64,000 nucleotides of DNA from an uncultured Muribaculaceae bacterium (lineage in GTDB: Bacteria > Bacteroidota > Bacteroidia > Bacteroidales > Muribaculaceae). Within the stretch, counting starts at the first letter, position 1. Every line of letters begins with the position of its first letter. The position numbers and the translations under genes are program-made. Positions 42,812-51,608 of this stretch are shown here, piece after piece. Below the pieces are notes generated by a model. That model had not been told where the DNA came from, made no database searches, and was given only the letters and a program-made list of their open reading frames with translations. The stretch lies in NCBI GenBank assembly GCA_910588065.1, contig CAJUPZ010000005.1:1-64000 (forward strand), written 5' to 3'.

Positions 42812-43151
42812 CATCACCTCTCGCGAGGCTCAGGGAGAAGAGGTGCCTCTGCTGCCCCAGGCCTCGCGCTGCGCGCTCGTGCTGGGGATATCCATGACAT
42901 CGCGCATCCTGCACTCAGACGTCTCCGACGCCACCTGTGGTGGATAAGGATGATGGGGGCGCGATGTATCGGCGCCCCTACGTGATGCATGCGCGGTGTG
43001 TGCTGTGTGGTATCGGTTTTCTCGCGACTACGTCCGACGCCGGTATTTTTGTTTAAGGGTTGCGCTATCGTGGTTTCTTGCTGTCGCTTCACCCACTATT
43101 TAAGAATTTCCACATCAAACATCGCGATTTGTTAAATATAGTTATTTTTTA

Positions 43152-43161
43152 GGGGGGGGGG
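43152..43161 (+). repeat. G10 homopolymer tract upstream of propeller gene
   Basis: Ten consecutive G lie 13 bases upstream of the TTG (43175-43177) that is 20 bases before the -7 element TATTTTTG. Length changes by slippage could tune this promoter. Confidence 0.8.
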
Positions 43162-43197
43162 AGGCTGTATAGACTTGTATTATATTTTGATTTATAG

Positions 43198-43205
43198 TAT
43201 TTTTG
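43198..43205 (+). promoter_or_regulatory. Propeller gene promoter -7 element (TATTTTTG)
   Basis: TATTTTTG lies 18 bases before the start codon, with a TTG 20 bases upstream at 43175-43177. Confidence 0.6.
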
Positions 43206-43223
43206 CTCACAAATTATAATAGC

Positions 43224-44396
43224 ATGAAAAAAATAATCACGACTATTTTCGCCTGTTTGAGTGGTCTGCTATTGTGGTCCGAGACTCCTAACTCAGTTCA
43301 TGTTCCAGTTATAGATGTGAGTAAGCCGATGAAAGAAATTCGGTTTACATTGGAGGACGCGGCTAATGTAAAACTCATTGCACTTGAAGCCACAGACGAA
43401 AGCCTCATTAAGGCTTATAGTAGCATAGCCATGAGTTCAGACCGCATCGTAGTGAGCGATAATGCCCAAGGTCAGGTTTTTATTTTTGATATTGATGGGA
43501 GATTTATTAATAAAATAGCTCATCGGGGTCAAGGCCCCAAGGAGTATCAGGCAATAAGCCTCTCATGCGTAGACTTCAAGAAACACCTTATTTATATATG
43601 GGATTATTTTATATTGGGTCGACTTAAGATTTATGACTTCTCCGGTAGGTTTGTAAAACAGCTGAATGTTGCGAATTCACCCTGGCCTGACCAAATGTTT
43701 GTCATGGATGATGATAACCTGATGATATGGTGTAATCCCGACAATCTGTCCTCAATACCGGTAGGGAAACACCCATATCGTCTTGTGAATGTAAATAGCG
43801 GAAAAATAACGCCGGTCAACATTAATGTCAATCACTCCATTTCAAATAAATACGCGGTGAAAGATGCTTCAGGCAGCGTGAAATCATTGAGTGTTCTCGA
43901 TATCTACCCATTGATAAAGACCGGGGGTAATGTGTGTATCTCCGATTTTTCGAATCCACTTATATACACGGTTTCGGAAGGTAAGCTATACCCTCAATTC
44001 AAGAGAACTGGTATTGGGAACGTATCCACTGGATTGGAGCGGATTTCAGCTCTGCAGAATCTTACAGACAAATATGCATTCCTTCGTGTAGCAAACAAAC
44101 GTATAGAGAAAAATACGGGTAGGATTGAAGTCTCAGATGAAAAAATTCTCTGTTATGAAAGAACGACAAAGACGATAACAGATGTAGACATCTATTGCCG
44201 AGGGCTCAACAGCTCTGTGCAACTAACACAATGGCAATATGAACTGCCATCAAATACAGCAGTAAGCATCATTCCCTTGTTCTTATTAGAGAAAAAGTAC
44301 AACGACGGTAAATTATCTGATGAATTCCATAGGTTCTATGAATCATTGGATGAGGATGCAAATCAGCCCCTTTTAATAACAACGTTTCATCAATAA
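43224..44396 (+). CDS. Six-bladed beta-propeller protein, exported
   Basis: The 390-residue protein has a signal peptide (IITTIFACLSGLLLWS) without a lipobox Cys. It has the propeller motifs IFDIDGRFINKIAHRGQGPK and IYDFSGRFVKQLNVA, matching the BF3278-like group. It stands alone between two hairpin islands that share a 45-base exact sequence, and is more AT-rich than neighbouring core genes. Acquisition as a cassette is possible. Function unknown. Confidence 0.83.
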   Translation: MKKIITTIFACLSGLLLWSETPNSVHVPVIDVSKPMKEIRFTLEDAANVKLIALEATDESLIKAYSSIAMSSDRIVVSDNAQGQVFIFDIDGRFINKIAHRGQGPKEYQAISLSCVDFKKHLIYIWDYFILGRLKIYDFSGRFVKQLNVANSPWPDQMFVMDDDNLMIWCNPDNLSSIPVGKHPYRLVNVNSGKITPVNINVNHSISNKYAVKDASGSVKSLSVLDIYPLIKTGGNVCISDFSNPLIYTVSEGKLYPQFKRTGIGNVSTGLERISALQNLTDKYAFLRVANKRIEKNTGRIEVSDEKILCYERTTKTITDVDIYCRGLNSSVQLTQWQYELPSNTAVSIIPLFLLEKKYNDGKLSDEFHRFYESLDEDANQPLLITTFHQ

Positions 44397-44399
44397 TAT

Positions 44400-44700
44400 A
44401 ATGCTGCTAATACGTTGGTAATCCGGGCACTACGTGCACGGTTAACAAAATAATCGCACCCTCCGGGCGCTCATCACCGCGGAGCGGTGACAGGGAGATG
44501 GCCCCGGGTAAGGGAGCGTAGCGACCGCCACCCGGGGAAGGAGAGATTTCCTATATATCGACCCCGTGGGGCGTCGCACATCCTGCGCACATCACCCGCT
44601 CGCCGCGGGTGGAAATTACCGTAGCGCGGTGGGACGATGCTATAAATCGGTGCCCCTATAAAAAGCGCTCGCCGGTGTCATCTTCACTGCCGGTGTTCGC
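44400..44700. repeat. Hairpin island 2 (noncoding)
   Basis: About 300 bases with no gene. They contain CACCGC/GCGGTG (44475-44489) and CCCCGGGT/ACCCGGGG (44502-44537), among other stems. Positions 44427-44471 repeat exactly, in direct orientation, 45 bases of island 1 (42222-42266 and 42610-42654). Confidence 0.75.
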
Positions 44701-44790
44701 GTGATTTGTATAATCAGCGCGCTAATATGCATTCCGGGGGAAATTTGAGCGATTTTGGCTTATGTGCGTGAGTAAGTCATATAAAAAATG

Positions 44791-44798
44791 TAACTTTG
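44791..44798 (+). promoter_or_regulatory. Promoter -7 element of the hydrolase/Mur ligase operon (TAACTTTG)
   Basis: TAACTTTG lies 21 bases before the alpha/beta hydrolase start. The genes down to the chorismate-binding enzyme follow closely on the same strand. Confidence 0.6.
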
Positions 44799-44819
44799 CA
44801 ATAAAATTCAACAATACCA

Positions 44820-45584
44820 ATGAGCGCAGAGAGCATTCAAGTTTGCGGAACCAATATGGCCTACTCGGTAAGCGGGGAGGGCAGTCCGTTGATACTCATG
44901 CACGGCTGGGGCTGCAATTCGTCAACAGTGGCAAGTATAGCCGCGGTTGCGTCGGAAAGTCACAGAGTGTATAATATTGATTTTCCGGGATTTGGCGGCA
45001 GTGAAGAGCCGGCAGATGTGTGGGGAGTCGAGGAGTATACCCGTGCTGTTGAGGAATTTGCATCAAAGCTCGGTATTGAGAATCCGGTACTTGCCGGCCA
45101 CTCGTTTGGGGGCCGGGTTGGAATACTGTTTGCGAGCCGAAACAGGGTAAGCAAGCTTATTCTGATAGATGCCGCCGGAGTGAAGCCTCGCCGTAAGCCC
45201 GGTTATTATGCCAAGGTGTGGAGCTTCAAGGCCATGAAGATGATATATCGGCTGGTTTTGGGGCAGGAGAAGGCAGCCCTCCGGATAGAGCGTGAGAGGG
45301 CGCGGCGGGGCAGCGCGGACTACGCATCTGCAAGCCCTAAGATGCGGAGCATACTCAGCAAGGTTGTGAATGAGGATCTTAAGGCAGTTATGCCGGCTAT
45401 CAAAGCTCCAACGCTGCTTGTGTGGGGTGAGAATGACACCGCTACCCCTCTTGGTGATGCCAAGACGATGGAAAGGCTCATTCCCGATGCCGGTCTGGTG
45501 GCGTTTGCGGGCTGCGGCCACTACAGTTTTCTTGACAATCCAAGCGGTTTTGCTGCGGTGTTGCGCAGTTTTTTGAAATCATAA
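44820..45584 (+). CDS. Alpha/beta fold hydrolase
   Basis: The 254-residue cytoplasmic protein has HGWGCN (oxyanion), nucleophile Ser in AGHSFGGR, Asp in WGENDTATP and His in GCGHYSF, a complete catalytic triad. It leads an operon with a membrane-anchored Mur ligase and Ddl, suggesting a role in cell-wall precursor or D-Ala ester/peptide chemistry. That is inference, since this fold also covers many unrelated reactions. Confidence 0.9.
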   Translation: MSAESIQVCGTNMAYSVSGEGSPLILMHGWGCNSSTVASIAAVASESHRVYNIDFPGFGGSEEPADVWGVEEYTRAVEEFASKLGIENPVLAGHSFGGRVGILFASRNRVSKLILIDAAGVKPRRKPGYYAKVWSFKAMKMIYRLVLGQEKAALRIERERARRGSADYASASPKMRSILSKVVNEDLKAVMPAIKAPTLLVWGENDTATPLGDAKTMERLIPDAGLVAFAGCGHYSFLDNPSGFAAVLRSFLKS

Positions 45585-45597
45585 TAATGAACGGACT

Positions 45598-47193
45598 ATG
45601 ACAATAACGTTTGTAATATATCTGCTGATACTGCTTGTAGCATTGCAGAATCTTGTGCTTGAGCTCAAGCGCGACCTGATGATGATGCAACAGAATTCCT
45701 ACAGGCCGGAGCGATATTCAAGATGGCTCAAGAGCAGCGGCGACACCACAGGCTGGGCACGACTCACCGCAATGTGTGTGTTCTTCCTGTCGCTCGTAAC
45801 ATTTACCGAGAGCCGCTGGGCAATGGGCTTTATCGCGGCATGGTGTGCGGGATATGTGTATTATCTGCTGACACGGAAGTACAAGAAGCCGCTTGTGTGG
45901 ACTCCCCGAGCCAAGCGGATATATGCTGTTGCGGCTGTGATTTCGATATTGATAACGGGCGGAGCCACAATTCTTTTCGGCAGTGATGAGTATTCGCGGG
46001 TGTTTGCGGCGACAGTAGCCGCTTTAGGCGTTTATTGTGCGAGTCATATAGTAATGATAGCGTCAGTGTGGATTCTCACTCCGGTTGAGAAAAGCATAAA
46101 CAGGGGGTATTATAATGATGCCCGCCGCATACTCGCCTCGATGCCGTCGCTGAAAATAATCGGCATCACCGGCAGCTATGGCAAAACGAGTACCAAGCAT
46201 TACCTTCACCGTATTCTGAGCGAGAGCTTCCAGACAACAATGACCCCCGGCAGCTATAACACCACTCTTGGTGTTATACGCACCGTGCGCGAGTATCTGA
46301 AGCCTTACGACGAGGTGTTTATAGTGGAGATGGGTGCCAAGCAACCCGGTGACATCAAGGAGATTTGCGACCTTGTTCACCCGACAATAGGTATAGTCAC
46401 CGCTGTAGGTGAGCAGCATCTGGAGTCGTTCAAAAGCATAGACAATGTGCAGCGCACCAAGTTTGAGTTGGTAGACTCGCTTCCTGCTGATGGAATGGCT
46501 GTTGTCAACAACGATTTTGAAAAGATTGCTGACCGCCCGGTGGACAATACCAAGTGCATCAGATATGCGGTGGTCAACACAACTGATGCTTCGTGGATCG
46601 CAACTGACATAGAATATACGGAGCATGGCACATCATTCACCGCCAAGGGTCCCGGTACTGGATTGCGCCTTACCACCAAGCTTGTGGGAGAATGCAACAT
46701 TTCGAATCTGCTTGCTTGTGTGGCAGTTGCAGTGAATTTAGGTGTGCCTGCCGAGAAAATCAAATACGCGGTGAGCCGCATAGAGCAGGTTGAGCACCGT
46801 CTCAATCTCAAACGCACTCCCGGTGGCATAACAATAATTGATGATGCTTTCAATTCCAACCCCGCCGGCAGCGCAATGGCACTTGATGTGATCAGCCGTA
46901 TGAAGGGTGGAAAACGTATAGTCATCACCCCCGGCATGATTGAGCTTGGCGACCGCACTGAGGAGCTCAACCGCGAATTTGGCAAAAAGATGGCCGGCTG
47001 CGCGGATATTGCTATTGTTGTGGGGCACTACAATCGTGAGGCCATTGTTGACGGACTCAGAAAGGGACGGATGGCCGAGGAAGCGATTATTATCGCTGAC
47101 TCTTTCACCCATGCCCAGCAACTGCTGCAGGGAATAGTGTCTGCCGGCGACACAGTGCTATACGAAAACGATTTACCAGATACATTTAAATAA
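45598..47193 (+). CDS. Membrane-anchored Mur ligase (MurF-like)
   Basis: The 531-residue protein has three to four membrane helices in the first 150 residues (ITFVIYLLILLVALQNLVL, YAVAAVISILITGGATILFG), then a Mur ligase ATPase domain with GITGSYGKTSTK and NTTLGVIRTVRE, a central EMGAKQPGDIKEICDLVHP, and a C-terminal domain with DDAFNSNPAGS and TPGMIELGDR. The MurF-type motifs suggest that it joins D-Ala-D-Ala or a similar peptide to a UDP-linked precursor. The membrane anchor is not found in standard MurF, so this may be a second, specialised ligase. Confidence 0.85.
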   Translation: MTITFVIYLLILLVALQNLVLELKRDLMMMQQNSYRPERYSRWLKSSGDTTGWARLTAMCVFFLSLVTFTESRWAMGFIAAWCAGYVYYLLTRKYKKPLVWTPRAKRIYAVAAVISILITGGATILFGSDEYSRVFAATVAALGVYCASHIVMIASVWILTPVEKSINRGYYNDARRILASMPSLKIIGITGSYGKTSTKHYLHRILSESFQTTMTPGSYNTTLGVIRTVREYLKPYDEVFIVEMGAKQPGDIKEICDLVHPTIGIVTAVGEQHLESFKSIDNVQRTKFELVDSLPADGMAVVNNDFEKIADRPVDNTKCIRYAVVNTTDASWIATDIEYTEHGTSFTAKGPGTGLRLTTKLVGECNISNLLACVAVAVNLGVPAEKIKYAVSRIEQVEHRLNLKRTPGGITIIDDAFNSNPAGSAMALDVISRMKGGKRIVITPGMIELGDRTEELNREFGKKMAGCADIAIVVGHYNREAIVDGLRKGRMAEEAIIIADSFTHAQQLLQGIVSAGDTVLYENDLPDTFK

Positions 47194-47209
47194 AAAATAT
47201 CAACCGGAT

Positions 47210-48394
47210 ATGAAAACCAACATAGGAGTATTTTTCGGCGGCAGATCCACCGAGCACGAAATTTCTGTGATATCAGCATCGCAGGCCATGCATGCCATAG
47301 ACCGCAACCGTTATGATGTCACACCTATATATATATCAAAGGAGGGGAGATGGTACACCGGCGACGCGCTGTTTGAGGTGGCCAACTACAAGGATATTCC
47401 CGCACTGCTGAAACAGTGTGAGGAGGTGTATATGCAGCCCACTTTCGGCAATTACACTCTCTACAAGGTTAAGAAACCGATGTTTGGCAAAGCGGAGGTG
47501 TGCAAACTTGATGTGGCCATACCTGTGCTCCATGGGTCGAACGGAGAGGATGGCACATTCGAAGGTGTTCTCGAATCAATAGGTATACCGTACGCCGGCT
47601 GCGATGTGCTGTCATCGGCCAACGGCATGGACAAAATCACCATGAAGATGATTCTTGCCAGTTGCGACATACCGGTTGTGGACTTCGTTTGGTTCACCGA
47701 TAAGGAATGGTTCAACAAGAAAGACGCTCTTATAGAGAAGATTGAAAGCACACTCGGCTATCCGGTGATAATCAAACCGGCCAATCTCGGATCAAGCGTA
47801 GGTATAGGCCGCGCTGCAGACCGGGCAAGGCTTGAGGAGTGTGTAGAGGATGCGAGCCGTTACTCAGAGCGCATCATAGTTGAGCACATGGTGGACAATC
47901 TAAAGGAGATAAACTGCTCTGTGCTCGGCGATTGCGATGATTTTCAGACCTCCGTGTGCGAGGAGCCGATAAAGAGCGGCGACATATTGTCGTACGAGGA
48001 CAAATATATGGGCGGCACAAAAGGAGCCAAGGGTATGCAGGCATCCCAGAAACGGATTCCGGCAGACCTGCCCGAGGCCATGAGCAATGAAATAAGAAGG
48101 CTTGCGGGCGAAACTTTCAGGGTGCTCAGCTGTCATGGCGTGTCGCGCGTGGATGTTATCGTTGATGCCGATACCGACAAAATATATGTCAACGAGATAA
48201 ACACCATACCCGGTTCGCTTTCGTTTTACCTCTGGGATGCCACCGGCATATCATTCTCTCAGTTGATGGACAAGCTTGTGCAGCTCGCCCTCAAGCGCAA
48301 CCGCGAGCGAGCCAACAAAACTGTCACATACTCAAAGAATATATTCAGCCTCGGCGGCGGCTGCAAAGGCGGCTGCAAGGGCAAACTCAAATAA
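47210..48394 (+). CDS. ddl: D-alanine--D-alanine ligase with Cys-rich tail
   Basis: The 394-residue ATP-grasp enzyme has GRSTEHEISVISASQA, HGSNGEDGTFEGVLESIGIP, KPANLGSSVGIG and NEINTIPGSLSFYLWD, all Ddl hallmarks. It would supply D-Ala-D-Ala to the Mur ligase encoded 16 bases upstream. The C-terminus runs past the usual end to a Gly/Lys/Cys tail (GGGCKGGCKGK), which is unusual and could bind a metal or anchor a partner. Some Ddl relatives use D-lactate or D-serine, not excluded here. Confidence 0.9.
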   Translation: MKTNIGVFFGGRSTEHEISVISASQAMHAIDRNRYDVTPIYISKEGRWYTGDALFEVANYKDIPALLKQCEEVYMQPTFGNYTLYKVKKPMFGKAEVCKLDVAIPVLHGSNGEDGTFEGVLESIGIPYAGCDVLSSANGMDKITMKMILASCDIPVVDFVWFTDKEWFNKKDALIEKIESTLGYPVIIKPANLGSSVGIGRAADRARLEECVEDASRYSERIIVEHMVDNLKEINCSVLGDCDDFQTSVCEEPIKSGDILSYEDKYMGGTKGAKGMQASQKRIPADLPEAMSNEIRRLAGETFRVLSCHGVSRVDVIVDADTDKIYVNEINTIPGSLSFYLWDATGISFSQLMDKLVQLALKRNRERANKTVTYSKNIFSLGGGCKGGCKGKLK

Positions 48395-49323
48395 TGGGTA
48401 ACAAGGCCAAGGGCTACATATTAGGAGCGGCAGCAGCCGCAACTTACGGTCTGAATCCGCTGTTTGCGCTTCCTCTTTACGAGGATGGCATGACGGCAGA
48501 CTCGGTACTGTTTTTCCGCTACCTTATAGCCCTGCCGGTGCTTGCGGCGATGATAAAATTGCGGGGACGCAGCTTCAAGGTGAGCGGTTCCCAGCTATGC
48601 TCGCTTGCAGTGCTGGGTATACTTGTTGCGGTGTCGTCGCTGACACTGTTTCTGTCGTACAACTTCATGGATGTGGGCATAGCATCGACAATCCTGTTTG
48701 TCTACCCCATTATGGTGGCGCTGATAATGGTGGGTGTATTTCATGAAAAGATAAAGCCTCTTACCATCGGCTGCATTGTCACCGCCCTGGCCGGAATAGG
48801 GCTGCTGTACAAGAGCTCCGGCGAGGAGACCCTGAGTGTTGGCGGCACCCTTCTTGTCATGGCATCGGCTCTGAGCTATGCCATCTATATCGTTGCGATA
48901 AACAAGACCTCGCTCGCGCGGGTGGCAACTCTCACTGTAACATTCTATATGCTGCTCTTCGGAGTGAGCTTGTTTGGTGTAAGGCTTGCTCTTGCAGGAA
49001 ACATAGAGATTCCGACAGCAGGCAACTGGTATCTGTGGGGTGCGCTGATAGGGCTTGCTGTCTTTCCTACGGTGGTGTCATTTGCCTGCACAACAAGCGC
49101 AATCCAGTATATAGGCTCCACTAATACAGCCATTCTCGGAGCTCTCGAACCGGTAACGGCAGTGCTCATAGGAGTGTGTGTGTTCGGTGAGATACTTACT
49201 CCGCGCGACATTGTTGGCCTGCTGATGATTATAGGAGCGGAGACAATTGTCATAGCCGGCCCGAAGATGAGCCTTCGGCTAAGCTCCATACGGCGGCTTT
49301 TTCCAAGAATAAGAAAACAATAA
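48394..49323 (+). CDS. EamA/DMT family transporter
   Basis: The 309-residue protein has ten membrane helices in two EamA repeats (AAAATYGLNPLFALPLY start; second half ALSYAIYIVAINKTSLARV). It is of the drug/metabolite type, exporting amino acids or metabolites. It begins one base inside the ddl stop (TAATG). Possible link to the cell-wall set is by position only. Confidence 0.92.
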   Translation: MGNKAKGYILGAAAAATYGLNPLFALPLYEDGMTADSVLFFRYLIALPVLAAMIKLRGRSFKVSGSQLCSLAVLGILVAVSSLTLFLSYNFMDVGIASTILFVYPIMVALIMVGVFHEKIKPLTIGCIVTALAGIGLLYKSSGEETLSVGGTLLVMASALSYAIYIVAINKTSLARVATLTVTFYMLLFGVSLFGVRLALAGNIEIPTAGNWYLWGALIGLAVFPTVVSFACTTSAIQYIGSTNTAILGALEPVTAVLIGVCVFGEILTPRDIVGLLMIIGAETIVIAGPKMSLRLSSIRRLFPRIRKQ

Positions 49324-49329
49324 ACATAT

Positions 49330-50301
49330 ATGGGATTATTCAGCAAATTCTTTTCCAAAGAGAAAAAAGAAACTCTGGACCAGGGGCTGTCAACCTCCAA
49401 GCAGAGCATACTTTCAAAGATAGCGAGAGCGATATCGAGCAAAAAGAAGGTTGACGAAGACTTTCTTGATGACCTTGAGGAGATTCTCATCACATCCGAT
49501 GTGGGTGTGGACACCACTCTCGCCATTATCGAGCGGCTCAACGCAAGGGTGAAACGCGACGGCTATGTCAATTCAGCGGAGTTGACAAAGCTGTTGTCGG
49601 AGGAGACCCAGGCTCTATTGGCCGATTCAGACAACAGTGTGTCATCGCCTGATTTCACTCTGCCTCAAGGCTGCAGAAAGCCTTATGTCATTATGGTTGT
49701 AGGGGTGAACGGCGCCGGCAAGACAACCACCATAGGCAAACTGGCGGCGCAGTATCGCAACGCCGGCTACAAGGTGATGCTCGGCGCGGCAGACACATTT
49801 CGCGCGGCGGCCATCGAGCAGCTTGAGGAGTGGGCAAACAGGGCTGATGTGCCCATTGTTAAACAGAAACTTGGTGCTGACCCGGCATCTGTGGCTTTCG
49901 ACACACTGAAAAGCGCGCAGGCTAAGGGCGATATAGATGTAGTGATAATCGACACCGCAGGGCGTCTGCACAATAAGAAAGCTTTGATGGACGAGCTGAC
50001 GAAGATTCGCAACGTGATGTCAAAAGTTGTGCCTGACACTCCCGACGAAGTGCTGCTTGTGCTTGACGGAAGCACCGGCCAGAACGCATACGAGCAGGCA
50101 AAGCAGTTTGCCGCCGCAACCAAAGTCACCGGCCTTGTGATTACCAAGCTTGACGGCACCGCCAAGGGTGGTGTCGTGATAGGCATAAGCCACTCAATGA
50201 GCATTCCTGTACGCTATATAGGACTTGGCGAGAAAATCGAGGATCTGCAGGTGTTTCGCAAAGAAGAGTTTGTGCGAGCCCTTTTTGAGCCGGAAGGATG
50301 A
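49330..50301 (+). CDS. ftsY: Signal recognition particle receptor FtsY
   Basis: The 323-residue GTPase docks SRP-ribosome complexes at the membrane. The N domain (about 20-100) is followed by the G domain with GVNGAGKTT at 125-133, DTFRAAAIEQL, DTAGRLHNK and TKLDGTAKGG, and ends in GLGEKIEDL. The acidic A domain is nearly absent, normal for Bacteroidetes. It overlaps rimO by 4 bases. Confidence 0.97.
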   Translation: MGLFSKFFSKEKKETLDQGLSTSKQSILSKIARAISSKKKVDEDFLDDLEEILITSDVGVDTTLAIIERLNARVKRDGYVNSAELTKLLSEETQALLADSDNSVSSPDFTLPQGCRKPYVIMVVGVNGAGKTTTIGKLAAQYRNAGYKVMLGAADTFRAAAIEQLEEWANRADVPIVKQKLGADPASVAFDTLKSAQAKGDIDVVIIDTAGRLHNKKALMDELTKIRNVMSKVVPDTPDEVLLVLDGSTGQNAYEQAKQFAAATKVTGLVITKLDGTAKGGVVIGISHSMSIPVRYIGLGEKIEDLQVFRKEEFVRALFEPEG

Positions 50302-51608
50302 AAAGAAGAAAAGTAGATATAGTGTCGCTCGGCTGCTCGAAGAACCTTGTGGATTCGGAGCGGCTGATGAAGATGCTTGCCGACGCAGGCATGAATCCAT
50401 GCTTCGAACCTGAACGTACGACTCCCGGAGACATAGTTGTTGTCAACACCTGCGGATTCATAGGCGATGCGAAGGAGGAGTCGGTAAACACCATATTGGA
50501 GTATGCCGACATGAGAACCAGAGGTGAAATCTCCAAGCTCTATGTAATGGGGTGTCTGTCGGAGCGTTACCGTAAGGAGCTGCCCGGAGAGATTCCCGAA
50601 GTGGACGGCTGGTATGGCAAAACCGATTGGCCGGGCATAGTGAGGAGTCTCACGTCCGAGCATCCCGGCACAGCTCCATACGACCGCATCATCACCACCC
50701 CCCGCCATCATGCCTATTTAAAAATTGCTGAAGGTTGCAACAGGTTCTGCGCATTCTGCGCTATACCGCTCATCACAGGCCGCTACCGGTCGCGTTCGCC
50801 GCAAGAGATAGAAGCTGAGGTGAAACTGCTTGTCAGCCGAGGCGTGAAGGAGTTCAACATCATAGCTCAGGATCTGTCGGGCTACGGCTGTGACATAAAC
50901 GGCGGAAAGAGCTCGTTGGCAGATTTGCTGAAACGGCTCTCAGACATCAACGGTGTGGAGTGGCTGCGTCTTCACTACGCATATCCGGCTGATTTTCCGC
51001 GCGATATACTGCCGGTGATGGCTGAAAGAAGCAATATCTGCTCATACCTTGATATAGCGTTGCAGCATATCAGCGACAAAATGCTCAGTGCAATGCGTCG
51101 CCGTGTTGACAAGCGTCAGACTCTTGAACTGCTTGATGAGATAAGGGCCGGCGTGCCCGGAATACATCTGCGCACAACCCTCATGACAGGATTTCCGGGT
51201 GAGGGGGAAGCTGAATTTGAGGAGCTGAAAGAATTTGTGCGCAGCCAGAGGTTTGAACGCATGGGCGCGTTTGCCTATTGCGAGGAGGAGGGCACATACG
51301 CCGCGGAGCACTATGAGGATGAAGTTGCGCCTGAGGTTAAACAGCAGCGCCTTGACACAATTATGGCCATTCAGGAGGAGATTTCCGGCGAAATTCAGGA
51401 ATCAAAAGTGGGTTCTGTGCTCAAAGTGATGATAGACCGCGAGGAGGGTGACCATTATATCGGCAGAACCGAGTGGGACTCTCCGGAAGTTGACCCTGAA
51501 GTGCTTGTTGCCAAAGCTCCCGGCATTAAGTGCGGTGAATTCTGCAATGTGAGAATCACCGGGGCCATGCCTTTTGAACTTATCGGAACGGTGCATGAGT
51601 CCGAATGA
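50298..51608 (+). CDS. rimO: Ribosomal protein S12 methylthiotransferase
   Basis: The 436-residue radical SAM enzyme adds a methylthio group to an Asp of S12. The N-terminal UPF0004 domain has C13, C52 and C86; the radical SAM cluster Cys are C147, C151 and C154 (CNRFCAFC); the C-terminus carries a TRAM-like domain (KVMIDREEGDHYIGRTEWD). Length is standard. It shares an ATGA junction with ftsY and overlaps the next gene by 14 bases. Confidence 0.96.
   Translation: MKRRKVDIVSLGCSKNLVDSERLMKMLADAGMNPCFEPERTTPGDIVVVNTCGFIGDAKEESVNTILEYADMRTRGEISKLYVMGCLSERYRKELPGEIPEVDGWYGKTDWPGIVRSLTSEHPGTAPYDRIITTPRHHAYLKIAEGCNRFCAFCAIPLITGRYRSRSPQEIEAEVKLLVSRGVKEFNIIAQDLSGYGCDINGGKSSLADLLKRLSDINGVEWLRLHYAYPADFPRDILPVMAERSNICSYLDIALQHISDKMLSAMRRRVDKRQTLELLDEIRAGVPGIHLRTTLMTGFPGEGEAEFEELKEFVRSQRFERMGAFAYCEEEGTYAAEHYEDEVAPEVKQQRLDTIMAIQEEISGEIQESKVGSVLKVMIDREEGDHYIGRTEWDSPEVDPEVLVAKAPGIKCGEFCNVRITGAMPFELIGTVHESE

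Larger units (their letters stand above)
41863..43090. repeat. Hairpin island 1 (noncoding, many short palindromes)
   Basis: Over 1.2 kb I see no gene but many short stems with small loops: CCACCCGC/GCGGGTGG (41913-41933), GACCCC/GGGGTC (42001-42018), CCCCAGGT/ACCTGGGG (42079-42106 and again 388 bases later), GAGCC/GGCTC and CCCCG/CGGGG inside each long repeat. Frames that stay open here have repeat-derived, low-quality protein sequence. It may act as processed RNA, a terminator array or a repeat family expansion. Confidence 0.75.

Noticed and set aside
42179..42947. Open frames on the + strand inside the 388-bp repeats
   Set aside because: They follow repeat boundaries, share the same text in both copies and encode hairpin sequence with no protein-like pattern.
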